Part shown: one piece after another, positions 7,936 to 15,872 of the stretch
Layout of the letters: every line of letters begins with the position of its first letter
How positions within the stretch are numbered: position 1 is the stretch's first letter
DNA from: Streptomyces sp. NBC_00249
Lineage (GTDB): Bacteria > Actinomycetota > Actinomycetes > Streptomycetales > Streptomycetaceae
DNA length: 64,000 nt
Direction of reading: 5' to 3'
Assembly (NCBI RefSeq): GCF_026342355.1
Contig: NZ_JAPEMV010000001.1
Location: 1-64,000, forward strand
Notes under the pieces: model-generated
Databases searched by the model: none
What the model saw: only the letters and a program-made list of their open reading frames with translations
Told to the model about the DNA's origin: nothing
Program-made: the position numbers and the translations under genes

Positions 7936-9066
7936 GTCTTCTGAGTCAGGAATTCTGTTCAGATATGAGGCGAGGCGTTCGAGGATCTCATCCGGTCTTG
8001 GTCCAGATGTAGGGCTTGGGGTCGGTGTTCCAGGCTGCGATCCAGGCCCGGATGTCTTGCTCCAAGGCCTGGACGCTCTTGTGGACGCCTCGCCGTATCT
8101 GCTTGTTTGTCGGCTCGGCGAACCATCGTTCCACCAGGTTGAGCCAGGACGATCCGGTCGGCGTGAAGTGCAGGTGGAACCGGGGGTGGGCCAGCAGCCA
8201 GGTCTTGATCGCCGGGGTCTTGTGGGTGGCGTAGTTGTCCAGCACCAGGTGGACCTCGAGACCGGTCGGTACTTCCTTGTCGAGTTTGATGAGGAACTTT
8301 TTGAACTCCTCAGCCCGGTGGCGGCGGTGGAGTGAGCCGATCACCTTGCCGGTGGCGACCTCGAGGGCGGCGAAGAGGGTGGTGGTGCCGGCGCGGACAT
8401 AGTCGTGCGTCACCCTTTGCGGGACGCCGGGCATCATCGGCAGGACGGGCTGCGAGCGGTCCAGGGCCTGGATCTGCGACTTCTCGTCCACGCAGAAGAC
8501 CAGTGCCCGCTCCGGCGGGTCCAGATAGAGCCCGACGACGTCGTGGACCTTGTCGATAAAGTACGGGTCGGTGGACAGCTTGAAGGTCTCCGAGCGGTGA
8601 GGCTGCAGGCCGAAGGCCCGCCAGATCCGCGAGACCGTCGACTGCGACAGGCCGGTCTCCTTCGCCATCGACCGTGTTGACCAGTGCGTCGCGTTCTTCG
8701 GGGCGGACTCCAGCGTCCGGGCGACCAGCGCGCCAACCTGCTCGTCCGTGACCGACCGGGGGCCACCCGAACGTGGCATGTCGCCCAGGCCGGCGATCCG
8801 GTGCTCGACGAACCTTGCCCGCCAGCGGCCCACCGCATGGGGAGTCGAGCCGAGCTGAGCCGCGACGTCCCTGTTGGAAGCGCCTTCGGCGCAGGCAAGG
8901 ATGATCCGGCACCGAAGAGCCCACGCCTGCGGCGTGGAACGACGCCGCACCCACCCCTCGAGCGCAGCCCGTTCCTCGCCGGAGAGGATCAACTCGGCCT
9001 TCGGCCGCCCAGTACGTGCCACAGACCAAGCTTATACATCTGAACAGAATTCCTGACTCAGAAGAC
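7936..9066 (-). mobile_element. IS630-family insertion sequence with perfect ends
   Basis: 29-bp terminal inverted repeats are identical: left 7936-7964, beginning GTCTTCTGAGTCAGG, and right 9038-9066. Both sides are flanked by TA (7934-7935 and 9067-9068), the usual IS630/Tc1 target duplication. The 1131-bp element carries one transposase gene on the reverse strand. Perfect ends imply recent arrival. It lies upstream of the NTPase gene start, between that gene and 9204. Confidence 0.95.
7988..9022 (-). CDS. IS630 family transposase, C-terminus shortened by frameshift
   Basis: 344 aa. N-terminal paired HTH (SNRDVAAQLGSTPHAVGRW; LSQSTVSRIWRAFGL), then the DDE core with Asp179 (FCVDEKSQ), Asp262 (LVLDNYATHK) and Glu298 (SSWLNLVERWF). 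After WTKTG the frame hits TGA. A neighbouring frame continues DEILERLASYLNRIPDSED and would stop at the TAG formed at the IS end, so a net one-base insertion (or two-base loss) has removed the last ~19 residues. The catalytic triad is retained, so activity is possible. Only 29-bp ends and this gene make up the IS. Confidence 0.93.
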   Translation of the reverse strand: MARTGRPKAELILSGEERAALEGWVRRRSTPQAWALRCRIILACAEGASNRDVAAQLGSTPHAVGRWRARFVEHRIAGLGDMPRSGGPRSVTDEQVGALVARTLESAPKNATHWSTRSMAKETGLSQSTVSRIWRAFGLQPHRSETFKLSTDPYFIDKVHDVVGLYLDPPERALVFCVDEKSQIQALDRSQPVLPMMPGVPQRVTHDYVRAGTTTLFAALEVATGKVIGSLHRRHRAEEFKKFLIKLDKEVPTGLEVHLVLDNYATHKTPAIKTWLLAHPRFHLHFTPTGSSWLNLVERWFAEPTNKQIRRGVHKSVQALEQDIRAWIAAWNTDPKPYIWTKTG

Positions 9067-9203
9067 TAGCCCCACCGCCCGGTGTGCCAGCGACTCCACC
9101 TGGACAGTGGTCGTAGCCGGCCCGGCTCCCGCCTCGGATACCGTGTTCCTCTACGGGGTGCCATAACGGATGTGACGCCCCCCCCACCGGAGGTAGTCAG
9201 CGT

Positions 9204-9593
9204 ATGAGTTCAAAGCGCAGCAAGAATCCAGCCCTGCCCGTACTTGACGACGCATTCCGACTCGCGTCGGTCAAGGACGCCGAAGAGTCCACCCGTGACT
9301 TGGCCGCGCGGCTGGCCACCACCGAGCTGCGCCGCGTTTCCCACCCGGGCCGGGTCACCTGGGAGCCCACCGATCAGGCCGAGCCCGTACCGGTCCCACC
9401 GACTGTGGTCGACGGTGACGGGGACCTGTGGCTGCGGGACCGGGGCACTGGCACCTGGACCATGCCCGAGTTCAACCCGAAGGAGTTCCCGGCCCGCTGT
9501 GGCGAGGTTCTGACGTGGAACCAGCTTGCCCGCGAGTTCGGCCCGCTTACCGCACTGGCCGACGACCGCCGCATCGGCGGCGGTCGGCGCTGA
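9204..9593 (+). CDS. Hypothetical protein
   Basis: 129 aa, MSSKRSKNPALPVLDD..., with a good CCGGAGG site 10 bases upstream of ATG. A central VPVPPTVVDGDGDLWLRDRGTGTW segment looks like a small beta-rich unit, but I recognise no family. It begins 135 bp beyond the IS630 right end. Its last 47 bases overlap a convergent reading frame, so one of the two 3' ends may be broken. Confidence 0.55.
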   Translation: MSSKRSKNPALPVLDDAFRLASVKDAEESTRDLAARLATTELRRVSHPGRVTWEPTDQAEPVPVPPTVVDGDGDLWLRDRGTGTWTMPEFNPKEFPARCGEVLTWNQLAREFGPLTALADDRRIGGGRR

Positions 9594-10062
9594 CCGCGCA
9601 GCCTTCTGGGATGACCGCGCCCCTGAAGCGCCCGTTACGGGTAGCTGGGAGCTCCAGCTCACCGCCGAGCTCGACGATGGCGGCGAGCAGGTGAGCGTGG
9701 TGGTGGCGTGCGACGGCCTCGAGCAGCGTGGTTCGGGCCTGGCGCCACCCGATGTCCTCGGTGCGGCCGGCGTCGGTGGACCAGCCGGGTAGCGGTCGGC
9801 CTTCAGTTGCCGTGGTGAGCGCGCGGCCCAGCTCGCCGATCGACTGCTGCCAGTCGGCCAACTGCCCGAGCAGGCCGCGCACCAGCTCGTCGACGGCGGC
9901 CGCCGGGCCGGCGCCGAAAGCCCGCACTTCGGCGGTGGCCTCGGCGAGGACGTCTTCGTCCAGGTCCTCGAGGGCCTCACGCCACGGAGCGGCCGCAGCG
10001 TCGAAAGCGGCCAGGGCGGCGTGCAGCTCGGCGTCGAGAGCGGCGGGCGAACACGGCAACGG
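9547..10062 (-). pseudogene. Hypothetical protein, N-terminally truncated
   Basis: The open frame runs to 10218, but protein-like sequence begins only near 10062 (ALDAELHAALAAFDAAAAPW), right where an IS-end-like segment starts. About 165 residues follow, mostly predicted helix (EDLDEDVLAEATAEVRAFG, LLGQLADWQQSIGELGRAL), with a His cluster VARHHHAHLLAAIVELGG. No start codon with a ribosome site is visible at the junction. I read it as the C-terminal body of a helical protein whose front was lost by IS-associated recombination. Family unknown. Confidence 0.45.
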
Positions 10063-10063
10063 A

Positions 10064-10125
10064 GTGCTGATGAGGATCCGTGAAAATGGCTCTGAGCAGA
10101 GGTTGTCCGGCCAGGTCAGGACGCG
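10064..10125 (+). repeat. Solo IS-end-like segment related to the ISL3 termini
   Basis: GCTGATGAGGATCCGTGAAA then GGCTCTGAGCAGAGG and CCAGGTCAGG align with 1782-1845 at the left end of the ISL3 element, both outside and inside the GGCTCTG core. There is no transposase next to it. It separates two gene fragments and is probably the scar of a lost IS copy. Confidence 0.5.
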
Positions 10126-10375
10126 TCGGGGAAGACAGGCCGGGCGTTGCCCGGCACCTCGTCGCGGTCGGTTTCGCCACCGGCCGGGCGCCAGATCTCG
10201 AAGGAGACTTCCCGGCAAATCAGCCCGTCACGTAGCTCGAACAGCGACGGCCGCCGGACAGAGAGCTTCGTTCCCACAGGGAACGACAGGCCCGAGATCC
10301 GGTCGTCAACGAGGGTGACGAGCATGTGGTTGTCGTTCAGCACCCACTGCTCGGTAGCGATCCGGCGCAGCGTTG
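10116..10375 (-). pseudogene. NTF2/SnoaL-like protein fragment
   Basis: The C-terminal ~85 residues (LRRIATEQWVLNDNHMLVTL ... LSFPVGTKLSVRRPSLFELR, then DGLICREVSFEIWRP) match the typical last strands of SnoaL/NTF2-fold proteins, where a FELRDGKI-type turn precedes a final aromatic strand. The frame continues upstream only as low-complexity, frame-shadow sequence over the DUF6207 region, so the N-terminal half is missing. The left edge abuts the solo IS-end segment. Treated as a gene remnant. Confidence 0.5.
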
Positions 10376-10530
10376 CCCTGGCCACCGGGGCCGCGGCGGA
10401 GGCCGCACCCCGCCAGCACGAGAACGTCCTGCCAGACGAGGCCCGTGGCCGGATCCCGGTTCCAGTCCCTCGTGCGGGTGGAGCCGAGGCCGCCGGCGAA
10501 CCGCCTCGGTCCCCCGCCGTTGCAGCGGTC

Positions 10531-10746
10531 ATGAAACCGATCGACGAACAGCACATCGCGGAGCCCGGCCTGGTGGTGCTGGACATCACCGGCGGAGACG
10601 AGGACACCGTCCGCGCCGTCATGGCCACGCTGGAAGGGCACTGGGCGACCTCGGGCACCGCCCCCGTACGCCGGGGCCCCGGCGAGCCCGGGGTCCGGGC
10701 CCGGATCTACGCCGACGTCCTGCGCCCGGGACGGGAAGGCCCATAG
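10531..10746 (+). CDS. DUF6207 family protein
   Basis: 71 aa starting MKPIDEQHIAEPGLVVLDIT, followed by the typical ADEDT-like turn and AVMATLEGHWATSG, and ending with the family's RIYADVLRPG-type tail. DUF6207 proteins are short Streptomyces proteins of unknown role. The start at 10531 is set by the conserved N-terminus. A second copy at 25988-26141 is about 90 percent identical at the DNA level over 140 bp but has lost its start frame. Two hairpin terminators follow this gene. Confidence 0.85.
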   Translation: MKPIDEQHIAEPGLVVLDITGGDEDTVRAVMATLEGHWATSGTAPVRRGPGEPGVRARIYADVLRPGREGP

Positions 10747-10760
10747 CCACCCACAGGCCC

Positions 10761-10794
10761 CTGGGCAAGCCTCCCTCGCGGAGGGCTTGCCCAG
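10761..10794 (+). terminator. Hairpin terminator after the DUF6207 gene
   Basis: CTGGGCAAGCC-TCC and GGAGGGCTTGCCCAG pair with one bulge around a short CTCGC loop, 14 bases beyond the DUF6207 stop. A U-tract is not evident, as is common in Streptomyces. Confidence 0.7.
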
Positions 10795-10835
10795 GATCCC
10801 CTACGGCTTGCCGAGGACGGAAGGCACTCTGCGGC

Positions 10836-10865
10836 GGCTGCCTCCCCCGTGCGGGGGAGGCAGCC
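10836..10865. terminator. Second hairpin, 13-bp perfect stem
   Basis: GGCTGCCTCCCCC (10836-10848), loop GTGC, then GGGGGAGGCAGCC (10853-10865). It lies 40 bp after the preceding terminator and 14 bp before the start of the next small frame, so it could end transcription from the left or lie in the leader of that frame. Confidence 0.65.
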
Positions 10866-10879
10866 GCGACCTTCGGACG

Positions 10880-11155
10880 ATGCCCGACACTGGCGAGGTG
10901 GCGACGGTCAAGGCGCATACCCTCACACGCCGAGATCGGAGCCTCGTCTTGCTGAAGTGGACCCTGCGGGCCACCGCTGTCCTCGCCATCGCCGCCGCCG
11001 TCGCCGCCCCGGTCGCCGTGACCGCACCCGAAGCAGTGGTCGCCATACCTTCTGTCGCCGTCGTCATCGCCGCGTCCGGCGCCGATGCCCCCGGGGCTGA
11101 GCTCACCTCCGCCATGAGCGGGAAGGCTCGGTTGGGCTATCCCGTCGCCTTCTAG
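10880..11155 (+). CDS. Small hydrophobic hypothetical protein
   Basis: 91 aa from ATG 10880 (MPDTGEVATVKAHTLTRRDR). Residues about 24-70 are almost all Ala, Val, Ile and Leu (LRATAVLAIAAAVAAPVAVT, VVAIPSVAVVIAASG), suggesting one or two membrane segments. The start is uncertain because the strong hairpin just upstream leaves no obvious ribosome site. The skewed composition could also come from chance GC-rich sequence, so the call is tentative. Confidence 0.35.
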   Translation: MPDTGEVATVKAHTLTRRDRSLVLLKWTLRATAVLAIAAAVAAPVAVTAPEAVVAIPSVAVVIAASGADAPGAELTSAMSGKARLGYPVAF

Positions 11156-11276
11156 GAAGCCCGGGCCCAGGCCCAGGACCGCTCGGACCTCGCCCCCACC
11201 CCAGAGCCCCAAGGACATGGACGCCCCTCCCGCCCAGTCACTTCTCAGCCGCAGGCCGGAAAGAGTGGTTGCCTGG

Positions 11277-11936
11277 TCACTCGCAGGCGACGCCGTCGCC
11301 GTCCCGGTCCAGGTGAGATCCGTAGCCCGGGTCCCCGCGGCGGATCGGAGCCGCCCCCGCAGCCCTGACGGCGGTGCAGTTGCGGTAGGAGACGCTGCCA
11401 CCGCCGGCGCTGGAGCTGTCGTCGGATGACGATCCGCCCGGCTGCGTGTCTCCAGAAGTGCCGGCCTTGCTGTCGTCTGCTGCTGGGGGCCGGGGCCTGC
11501 CCGGCGGCTCCGGTGCTTGCTGCTGCGGCTGCGGCTGCGCAGGAGCAGCAACGGGCGGGGTAGACGGTGACGACGGAGTGGCCGCCGGAGCGGAGGATGC
11601 GGGCGCCGGTGTGGCCGACGGCGCAGGGGTGGAAGCCGAGGGTGCTGGGGCCGGTGCGCTGACGGTGACCGTGGCGGCCGGCTGCGGGCGCACCTTCGCG
11701 TCATCCTGCGTGTTCTTCGGGCTGGCATCGGCGACGACCAGGACCGCGAACCAGAGCGAGGCCAGAACCACCGTCACCGCCTTGCCGGCCTTGTCCCAGC
11801 GGGCCACAAACGCAAGCGCAACACCCAGCGGGGGAACGATGAGCGTCGCGGCGATCACGGCGGGAACCGCCAGCAGGGGATGCCAGCGGCGCCCAGGGAC
11901 CGGCTGGAACGGGCTCGCATCAGGGGGTGAGTACAC
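11277..11936 (-). CDS. Membrane protein with C-terminal excalibur domain
   Basis: 219 aa from GTG 11936, chosen because GGAG lies four bases upstream. Two membrane segments (HPLLAVPAVIAATLIVPPLG; KAVTVVLASLWFAVLVV) near the N-terminus are followed by a long Pro/Ala/Ser/Gln-rich linker. At the C-terminus is an excalibur calcium-binding domain: YRNCTAVRAAGAAPIRRGDP then DRDGDGVACE, with the DxDxDGxxCE signature complete at the last residues. These domains sit outside the membrane and bind calcium in surface proteins and nucleases. No enzymatic domain is present. Confidence 0.85.
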   Translation of the reverse strand: MYSPPDASPFQPVPGRRWHPLLAVPAVIAATLIVPPLGVALAFVARWDKAGKAVTVVLASLWFAVLVVADASPKNTQDDAKVRPQPAATVTVSAPAPAPSASTPAPSATPAPASSAPAATPSSPSTPPVAAPAQPQPQQQAPEPPGRPRPPAADDSKAGTSGDTQPGGSSSDDSSSAGGGSVSYRNCTAVRAAGAAPIRRGDPGYGSHLDRDGDGVACE

Positions 11937-12271
11937 AGAACTCCAGACCAGAACAAAACGAGGCGGGAACCGCGGGCTGGTGCATGCCCACGGGCATCCC
12001 GGCGTCCTGTCCCCGGACTGCCGGAGACCAGCGTGCAAGGACACCACCTGCCAGACGGCAACGGCTGCGGCACACCGGCTCAACGCCCCCGCGCCGCAAC
12101 GGTTACCCGACAACATGCCTGCGGGCTACGAAGCATCGCGGCACCCACTTCACCCCTCGGCGCCCCTGGCGGCCGGGTGCGCGGCCTGCGCTGCACCGCC
12201 GCAGCCCAGTTCTTCGAGCGCGAGGGGCAACTGACGGCTCCGAGCAAACAAATCGAGCCGATCACTACCGG
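11937..12271. other. Stretch without a supported gene
   Basis: Between the excalibur gene and the broken ISL3 transposase. Frames on both strands are short and have no family motifs. The left IS end of the broken ISL3 copy was not found here, consistent with its 3' truncation. Confidence 0.5.
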
Positions 12272-13708
12272 CTACATCCAGCGCAGCCATAGGTGGCGCT
12301 GAAGCGCAGACGCGGCTTCGTGGCGTTCGGTGAGCATCTGGCCGAAGGAGCGGACGTGGCCGGTGAGGGCGTCCAGTTCAGGGCAGTGGACCAGAACGGC
12401 TTTGAGTCGAAGTTGCTCCGTCTCGTTGAGGGTCTCCGGTCGGCGGAGGATCCATCCGGCGACGACGCGGGGTGACGGTGGCCGAGCGGTGCTGGGGCCC
12501 GGCGAGAGCCGCTTCTCCCGGAAGTAGGCGCAACCCGCTGGTAGCTGCCTTGTAGCCGAGCGGCACGATCTCTTCCCACACGGTCCAGGCGTTCGTGCAG
12601 CCCTGGTTCCAGCGGTCATCCAGGTAGGGCTTGAAGGCGTCGAGTTTGGGTGGCCGGCCCTGCCACTGCCCGTGGAAGAGGTCCTCCGGGGTGGCTGCGT
12701 CGGCCAAGAGAGTTTGACGGTGCGGGAGGTCATACGGAGTTGGCGGCCGATCGCCCTCGGGCTCAGCCCGGCGGCCATCAGTTCGTGGACAGTCGCGTGG
12801 TTGACGCGGGTGCGATCAGCGAAGCGGTGTCCCCTCGGCCAGGGCGAGCCGGACGGATCTTCGAACTTCTCCGGTTCGGGGACAGGCTGGGACGGATCCG
12901 GCGCCAGCACCCGCAGGCATCCACGGTGGTCTGCGACACAACGTTCTGCAGCCTCGCTCAGGTTATGCCAAAGATGCCACCGGTCCGCCACCTGCACCGC
13001 CTGGGGCGCCACGGCCGGGGCGCCTTCGGTGAAGAACGGTGCACGATCACGGCAGACGACCTCCACCCCGGGCCGCTTCGCGAGCCACGCGGCCAGGCTG
13101 GAAGCCTCCCGGTCGGGCAGTAGGTCCACCGGGCGTCGCCTTTCGACGTCGACCCGGACGGTTCCGTAGTGGCGGCCTTTGCGGGTCGCGTACTCATCGA
13201 CGCCAACCACGCGCGGGGCCGGAACTTCCGGGTCGGGTAAGGCTTCGACCAGCCTCAGCACCGTGCTGCGGCTGACCGACACGCCGAAGACTCTCGCCAT
13301 GCGGGCACCGGCCCGGCCAACGAGCGCGAGGCCGACCGCGGCCAGCGTCGACCGCAGGCGCTCGGTCCGCCGGCCGTACCGACGGGTCAAGCCCGACAGC
13401 TGTTCGACAAAGGTCCGCCGCCCGCACGAGATGACTGGGCAGAGGAAATTGCGGACGCGTAAACAGAGAGCGACTCGTCTGCCTCCGCTGGGGACGTCAG
13501 CGGGAAAGCGCAGGTAGGAGCAGTGGATCCGTCGTGACCAGCTCCCGCATCCAGGACAGATGGCCCCAGCCACCGTGCTTCGGGCCTCGATGTTTACCGC
13601 CTCGTCGTTCACGGCCACGGAGAGCACCACCACGTCGGCGATCGACGGGAACAGCAACTCCTCCAGCCGGAGCACCACTTCTTCCACGGGCCGAACTGTC
13701 AGCCACAC
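12272..13708 (-). pseudogene. ISL3 family transposase, frameshifted and truncated
   Basis: A second ISL3 transposase, distinct from the first. Conserved parts are readable: ICPGCGSWSRR, the FVEQLSGLTRRYGRRT segment, VVGVDEYATRKGRHYG, VCRDRAPFFTEGA and VADRWHLWHNL. After TSRTVKL (about 12712) a one-base shift moves homology to another frame (FADAATPEDLFHGQWQGRPP), and a second shift near 12545 restores it (VVAGWILRRPETLNE). The protein then ends at LRWM, missing about 75 residues including the SGVVEGH catalytic Glu motif. It therefore cannot be active. Confidence 0.9.
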
Positions 13709-13786
13709 CGCACCCGGTACGGCTCAATTCCGGGCATCTTCCTCAGGGCTCATTCGCCCGACAACCGTCACTCAGAGTTCATGCTC

Positions 13787-13809
13787 CACGGAATGTGAGC
13801 CAGAACCCC
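13787..13809 (-). repeat. Terminal repeat of the decayed ISL3 element
   Basis: Read on the reverse strand the segment is GGGTTCTGGCTCACATTCCGTGG, ISL3-like, about 80 bp upstream of the broken transposase start. It lies 5-6 bp from a second, oppositely oriented but related end at 13815-13837, so two IS-type ends are back to back here. Confidence 0.6.
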
Positions 13810-13815
13810 TACTCG

Positions 13816-14128
13816 GGTTCTGGCTCAACTTCTGTGGTCCTGCTGCAGCGGTTGCCGGTGCTGGATAACGGCTCGCTGCGTAGAGGACGATCCTCTACCT
13901 TAAGCCGGAGCGGGATGGCGCGCATTCTCGCAGGCTGCGGTGCCGTGGCAGAGCGGTCCATTGCGATCGCCGTGGGCGAGGTCCCGCTCACGGCGACTAC
14001 GGAGACGGGGCGGGCCTGCCCCTATCTGTCCGCGGGTTCAAATCCCGTCGGTACCGCAGCCGACCTGGAACTTGTCCAGCGCACGCACTGCGACGTCGGT
14101 CCAGGTCCACAGAAGTTGAGACAGACCC
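13816..14128. mobile_element. MITE-like non-autonomous element
   Basis: Inverted ends: left GGTTCTGGCTCAACTTCTGT (13816 on), right (reverse strand from 14128) GGGTCTGTCTCAACTTCTGT, matching at 20 of 22 positions. The direct repeat CCCCTACTCG flanks both sides (13806-13815 and 14127-14136), of which about 8 bp would be target duplication. It encodes no protein. The ends resemble those of the adjacent ISL3 remnant, suggesting an ISL3-type transposase moves it. Inside are a 7-bp hairpin TAGAGGA-CGA-TCCTCTA (13881-13897) and a tRNA-Ser-like sequence. Confidence 0.65.
13939..14056 (+). tRNA. tRNA-Ser-like sequence with abnormal anticodon arm
   Basis: Acceptor GGTGCCG (13939-13945) pairs with CGGTACC (14049-14055) with one G-T pair; then T8-G9, a 3-bp D stem GCA/TGC (13948-13950/13962-13964) with GG in the loop, a variable-arm stem GGGGC/GCCCC (14007/14018), and a canonical T arm (stem 14032-14036/14044-14048, loop TTCAAAT). 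Discriminator G and class II shape fit tRNA-Ser. In place of a 5-bp stem and 7-base loop, the anticodon region is an 8-bp stem (13967-13974/13989-13996) with a 14-base loop that can pair further. No CCA is encoded. It may be a pseudo-tRNA or contain an insertion. Confidence 0.5.
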
Positions 14129-14149
14129 CCTACTCGTGAACAAAACCAC

Positions 14150-14260
14150 TGGTCAAGCACGACATCGGCAACCTCGCCGCCGCAGACCTCAGCCAGATCA
14201 CCCGCGCCGTGAAGCTCAAGCTCAAGATGCTGCAGTACCGACCGGAGGTCATCGCGGCTG
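14150..14260 (+). pseudogene. Short coding remnant after the MITE
   Basis: A 37-codon stretch, VKHDIGNLAAADLSQITRAV then KLKLKMLQYRPEVIAA, begins 14 bp past the MITE direct repeat. It reads like the C-terminal helix of a small toxin of MazF/PemK type, but the match is too short to be sure. No start or ribosome site. Possibly the gene the MITE interrupted. Confidence 0.2.
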
Positions 14261-14368
14261 CCTCGCCAGCACCGGCCTGGTCCTGGACGCGTGAGCACAC
14301 TGGCTGGCCGAACGGCGATAGGCAGGCACGGTCAAAGCTAAAAGTCGCTGGTCAGATACTGTGCCGGG

Positions 14369-14731
14369 ATGACCGAAAGCCTGCCTGCCGACGTAGCCGA
14401 CGTACTTGCGGCAGTCCTGAACGCGGACAATCCGGTTCATGTCGCGCTCCGAAGGCAGGTTCCGCACCTCAGCGTGCGAGCGCGCTGCACATGCGGGTGC
14501 GGTACCGCTTCCTTCGAACTCGACACCAGCGAGGTGGAGCCCGCACCCACCGGCCCCACCACAGTCGTGGCGGCCGAAGCGCAGCTCGTCACCGAAGCCG
14601 GCGAGTGCCCCGGTGAGGTCCTGGTCTTCACGCAGGGCGGCTACCTGTCATCGCTGGAAGTCTGTTCATGGAGTGACGACATCGAAGTGACACTGGCCGC
14701 CGCGCGTCACTGGCTGCAGACACACTCTTGA
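14369..14731 (+). CDS. Conserved hypothetical protein with CxCGCG motif
   Basis: 120 aa: MTESLPADVADVLAAVLNAD, an arginine-rich ALRRQVPHLSVRARC segment, the CTCGCGTASFEL motif (three Cys in five residues), then GECPGEVLVFTQGGYLSSLE and the VCSWSDD turn. I recall similar uncharacterised Streptomyces proteins with the same Cys motif and C-terminal LEVCSWSDD..VTLAAARxWL. Metal binding by the cysteines is possible but inferred. It stands alone. Confidence 0.7.
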   Translation: MTESLPADVADVLAAVLNADNPVHVALRRQVPHLSVRARCTCGCGTASFELDTSEVEPAPTGPTTVVAAEAQLVTEAGECPGEVLVFTQGGYLSSLEVCSWSDDIEVTLAAARHWLQTHS

Positions 14732-14899
14732 TCCCGACCGTCCAGCGTCCAGCGGTATCCGATCTGCACGACACCACGATCCGCCCGACATGACGAGTCC
14801 AAGTTCAGTAGCTTCACTGAGACAGAAGGCGGAACGATTGGGTTCGCCGAGTAAACAACTCGATTAGATGAGAGCGGTCAGGACTTCTTGTCGGCAACC

Positions 14900-15040
14900 G
14901 TGAAACTGCGCAATACCCAACCTACCTGCACAGCCAGGCCCTGAGCCGGGAAATCCGCAGGTCAGGCGGCAGCGCGCGCTGTCCCTGCGTAGATTCAGCG
15001 AGGCAGTAGAGCCACGACTCGGTCAGCCAACCTGCACAAC
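14900..15040 (+). repeat. Diverged intergenic repeat, copy 1
   Basis: Starts GTGAAACTGCGCAATACCCA and ends around CAACCTGCACAACCCCAGGT. It aligns along its length with 19072-19218 (same orientation), keeping blocks such as GCAGGTCAG, GGCAGC and TCGGTCAGCCAACC-like sequence with scattered changes and small indels. A TGCGCAA / TGC(A/G)CA(A/G) octamer recurs three times in each copy. No reading frame spans it. Confidence 0.6.
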
Positions 15041-15098
15041 CCCAGGTCATACGCGTGACGAATGCTCAGGCTCACTGACTGGCGACTTGAAAGCCCCG

Positions 15099-15794
15099 TC
15101 ACGCCTGCATGGCCGGGGCCTCCCGGATGGAGGCGCACCAGGAGATCTCGCTTGTTCCGTGCCGGTACCAGGCGCCGTCGGTCACGCGCCCATTGGCAAG
15201 CGTATGCCGGACCGGGCCGTCGCACGGGACGAAGCCGGCAGCGCTCAGAGCCCGCCGGCAGCTGTCGTTCGACACCTCGGTGCCTGCCCGTACACACTCC
15301 AGACCGAGGTGGGCATGGCCGAACTGGGCAGTTCCCGCGAGGAGTTCGGCACCCAGACCCAGGCCACGAGAGGCCGGCGCGAGTCGAACGCCGATGGCGC
15401 CGTCGTCGTCCGGGGTGAGCGAACTCAAGCCAGCGACGCGGCCCGTCGCCGGGTCGACAGCCAGCAGCCACTGCGTTCGGACCGGCTCGGGAGGCACTAC
15501 CGGCTGGACCAGCTCGCGGCGCATGGCGGCAGGGAAGGCGCGCAGCCGCGCAACACGGTTGCGGTCGTCAATGCCGAGGAGGTACTCGGCCGTCTCAGCA
15601 GTCACCAGCGAATCGGCGATCGACCCGAGCCACCACTGCGCCCCGGCGTCAACGCCGGTCGCCATTCCGATCTCCATGTCCAGGACATCGCGCGGGGTAT
15701 GCAGCACCAGCCGGGCAGTACGCAACACATGGCGACCGCCACCGCACCCCACAGGCACAGGAAGCGGCCGGTACGATCCTCTGCGCCAAAACAT
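15099..15794 (-). CDS. GNAT family N-acetyltransferase
   Basis: 231 aa from ATG 15794, six bases after GAGGAG; an ATG six bases earlier sits too close to that site. RTARLVLHTPRD near residue 25 is the usual first strand, and the acetyl-CoA loop is seen in IGVRLAPASRGLGLGAELL (RGxGLG type). The C-terminal ALSAAGFVPCDGPVRH matches the RimJ/RimL-like finish, followed by AWYRHG. The family N-acetylates protein termini or small molecules; the substrate is unknown. It is divergent from the gene at 15873 across a 78-bp AT-containing gap. Confidence 0.88.
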   Translation of the reverse strand: MFWRRGSYRPLPVPVGCGGGRHVLRTARLVLHTPRDVLDMEIGMATGVDAGAQWWLGSIADSLVTAETAEYLLGIDDRNRVARLRAFPAAMRRELVQPVVPPEPVRTQWLLAVDPATGRVAGLSSLTPDDDGAIGVRLAPASRGLGLGAELLAGTAQFGHAHLGLECVRAGTEVSNDSCRRALSAAGFVPCDGPVRHTLANGRVTDGAWYRHGTSEISWCASIREAPAMQA

Positions 15795-15847
15795 CAACAT
15801 CTCCTCACGCGGACTAAACGCGGCCCTGCCCGCCGGTCCTGCCAAGT

Positions 15848-15859
15848 ATCTATATAGAT
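15848..15859. promoter_or_regulatory. 12-bp perfect palindrome between divergent genes
   Basis: ATCTATATAGAT, fully self-complementary, in the 78-bp gap between the acetyltransferase and the gene at 15873. In a very G+C-rich genome such an AT palindrome is likely a promoter element or operator for one or both genes. Confidence 0.4.
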
Positions 15860-15872
15860 TCAGGAACCCGGG

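Noticed and set aside
14137..14368. A complete small toxin gene
   Set aside because: Only ~37 codons look coding, without a start, partner or reliable family match.
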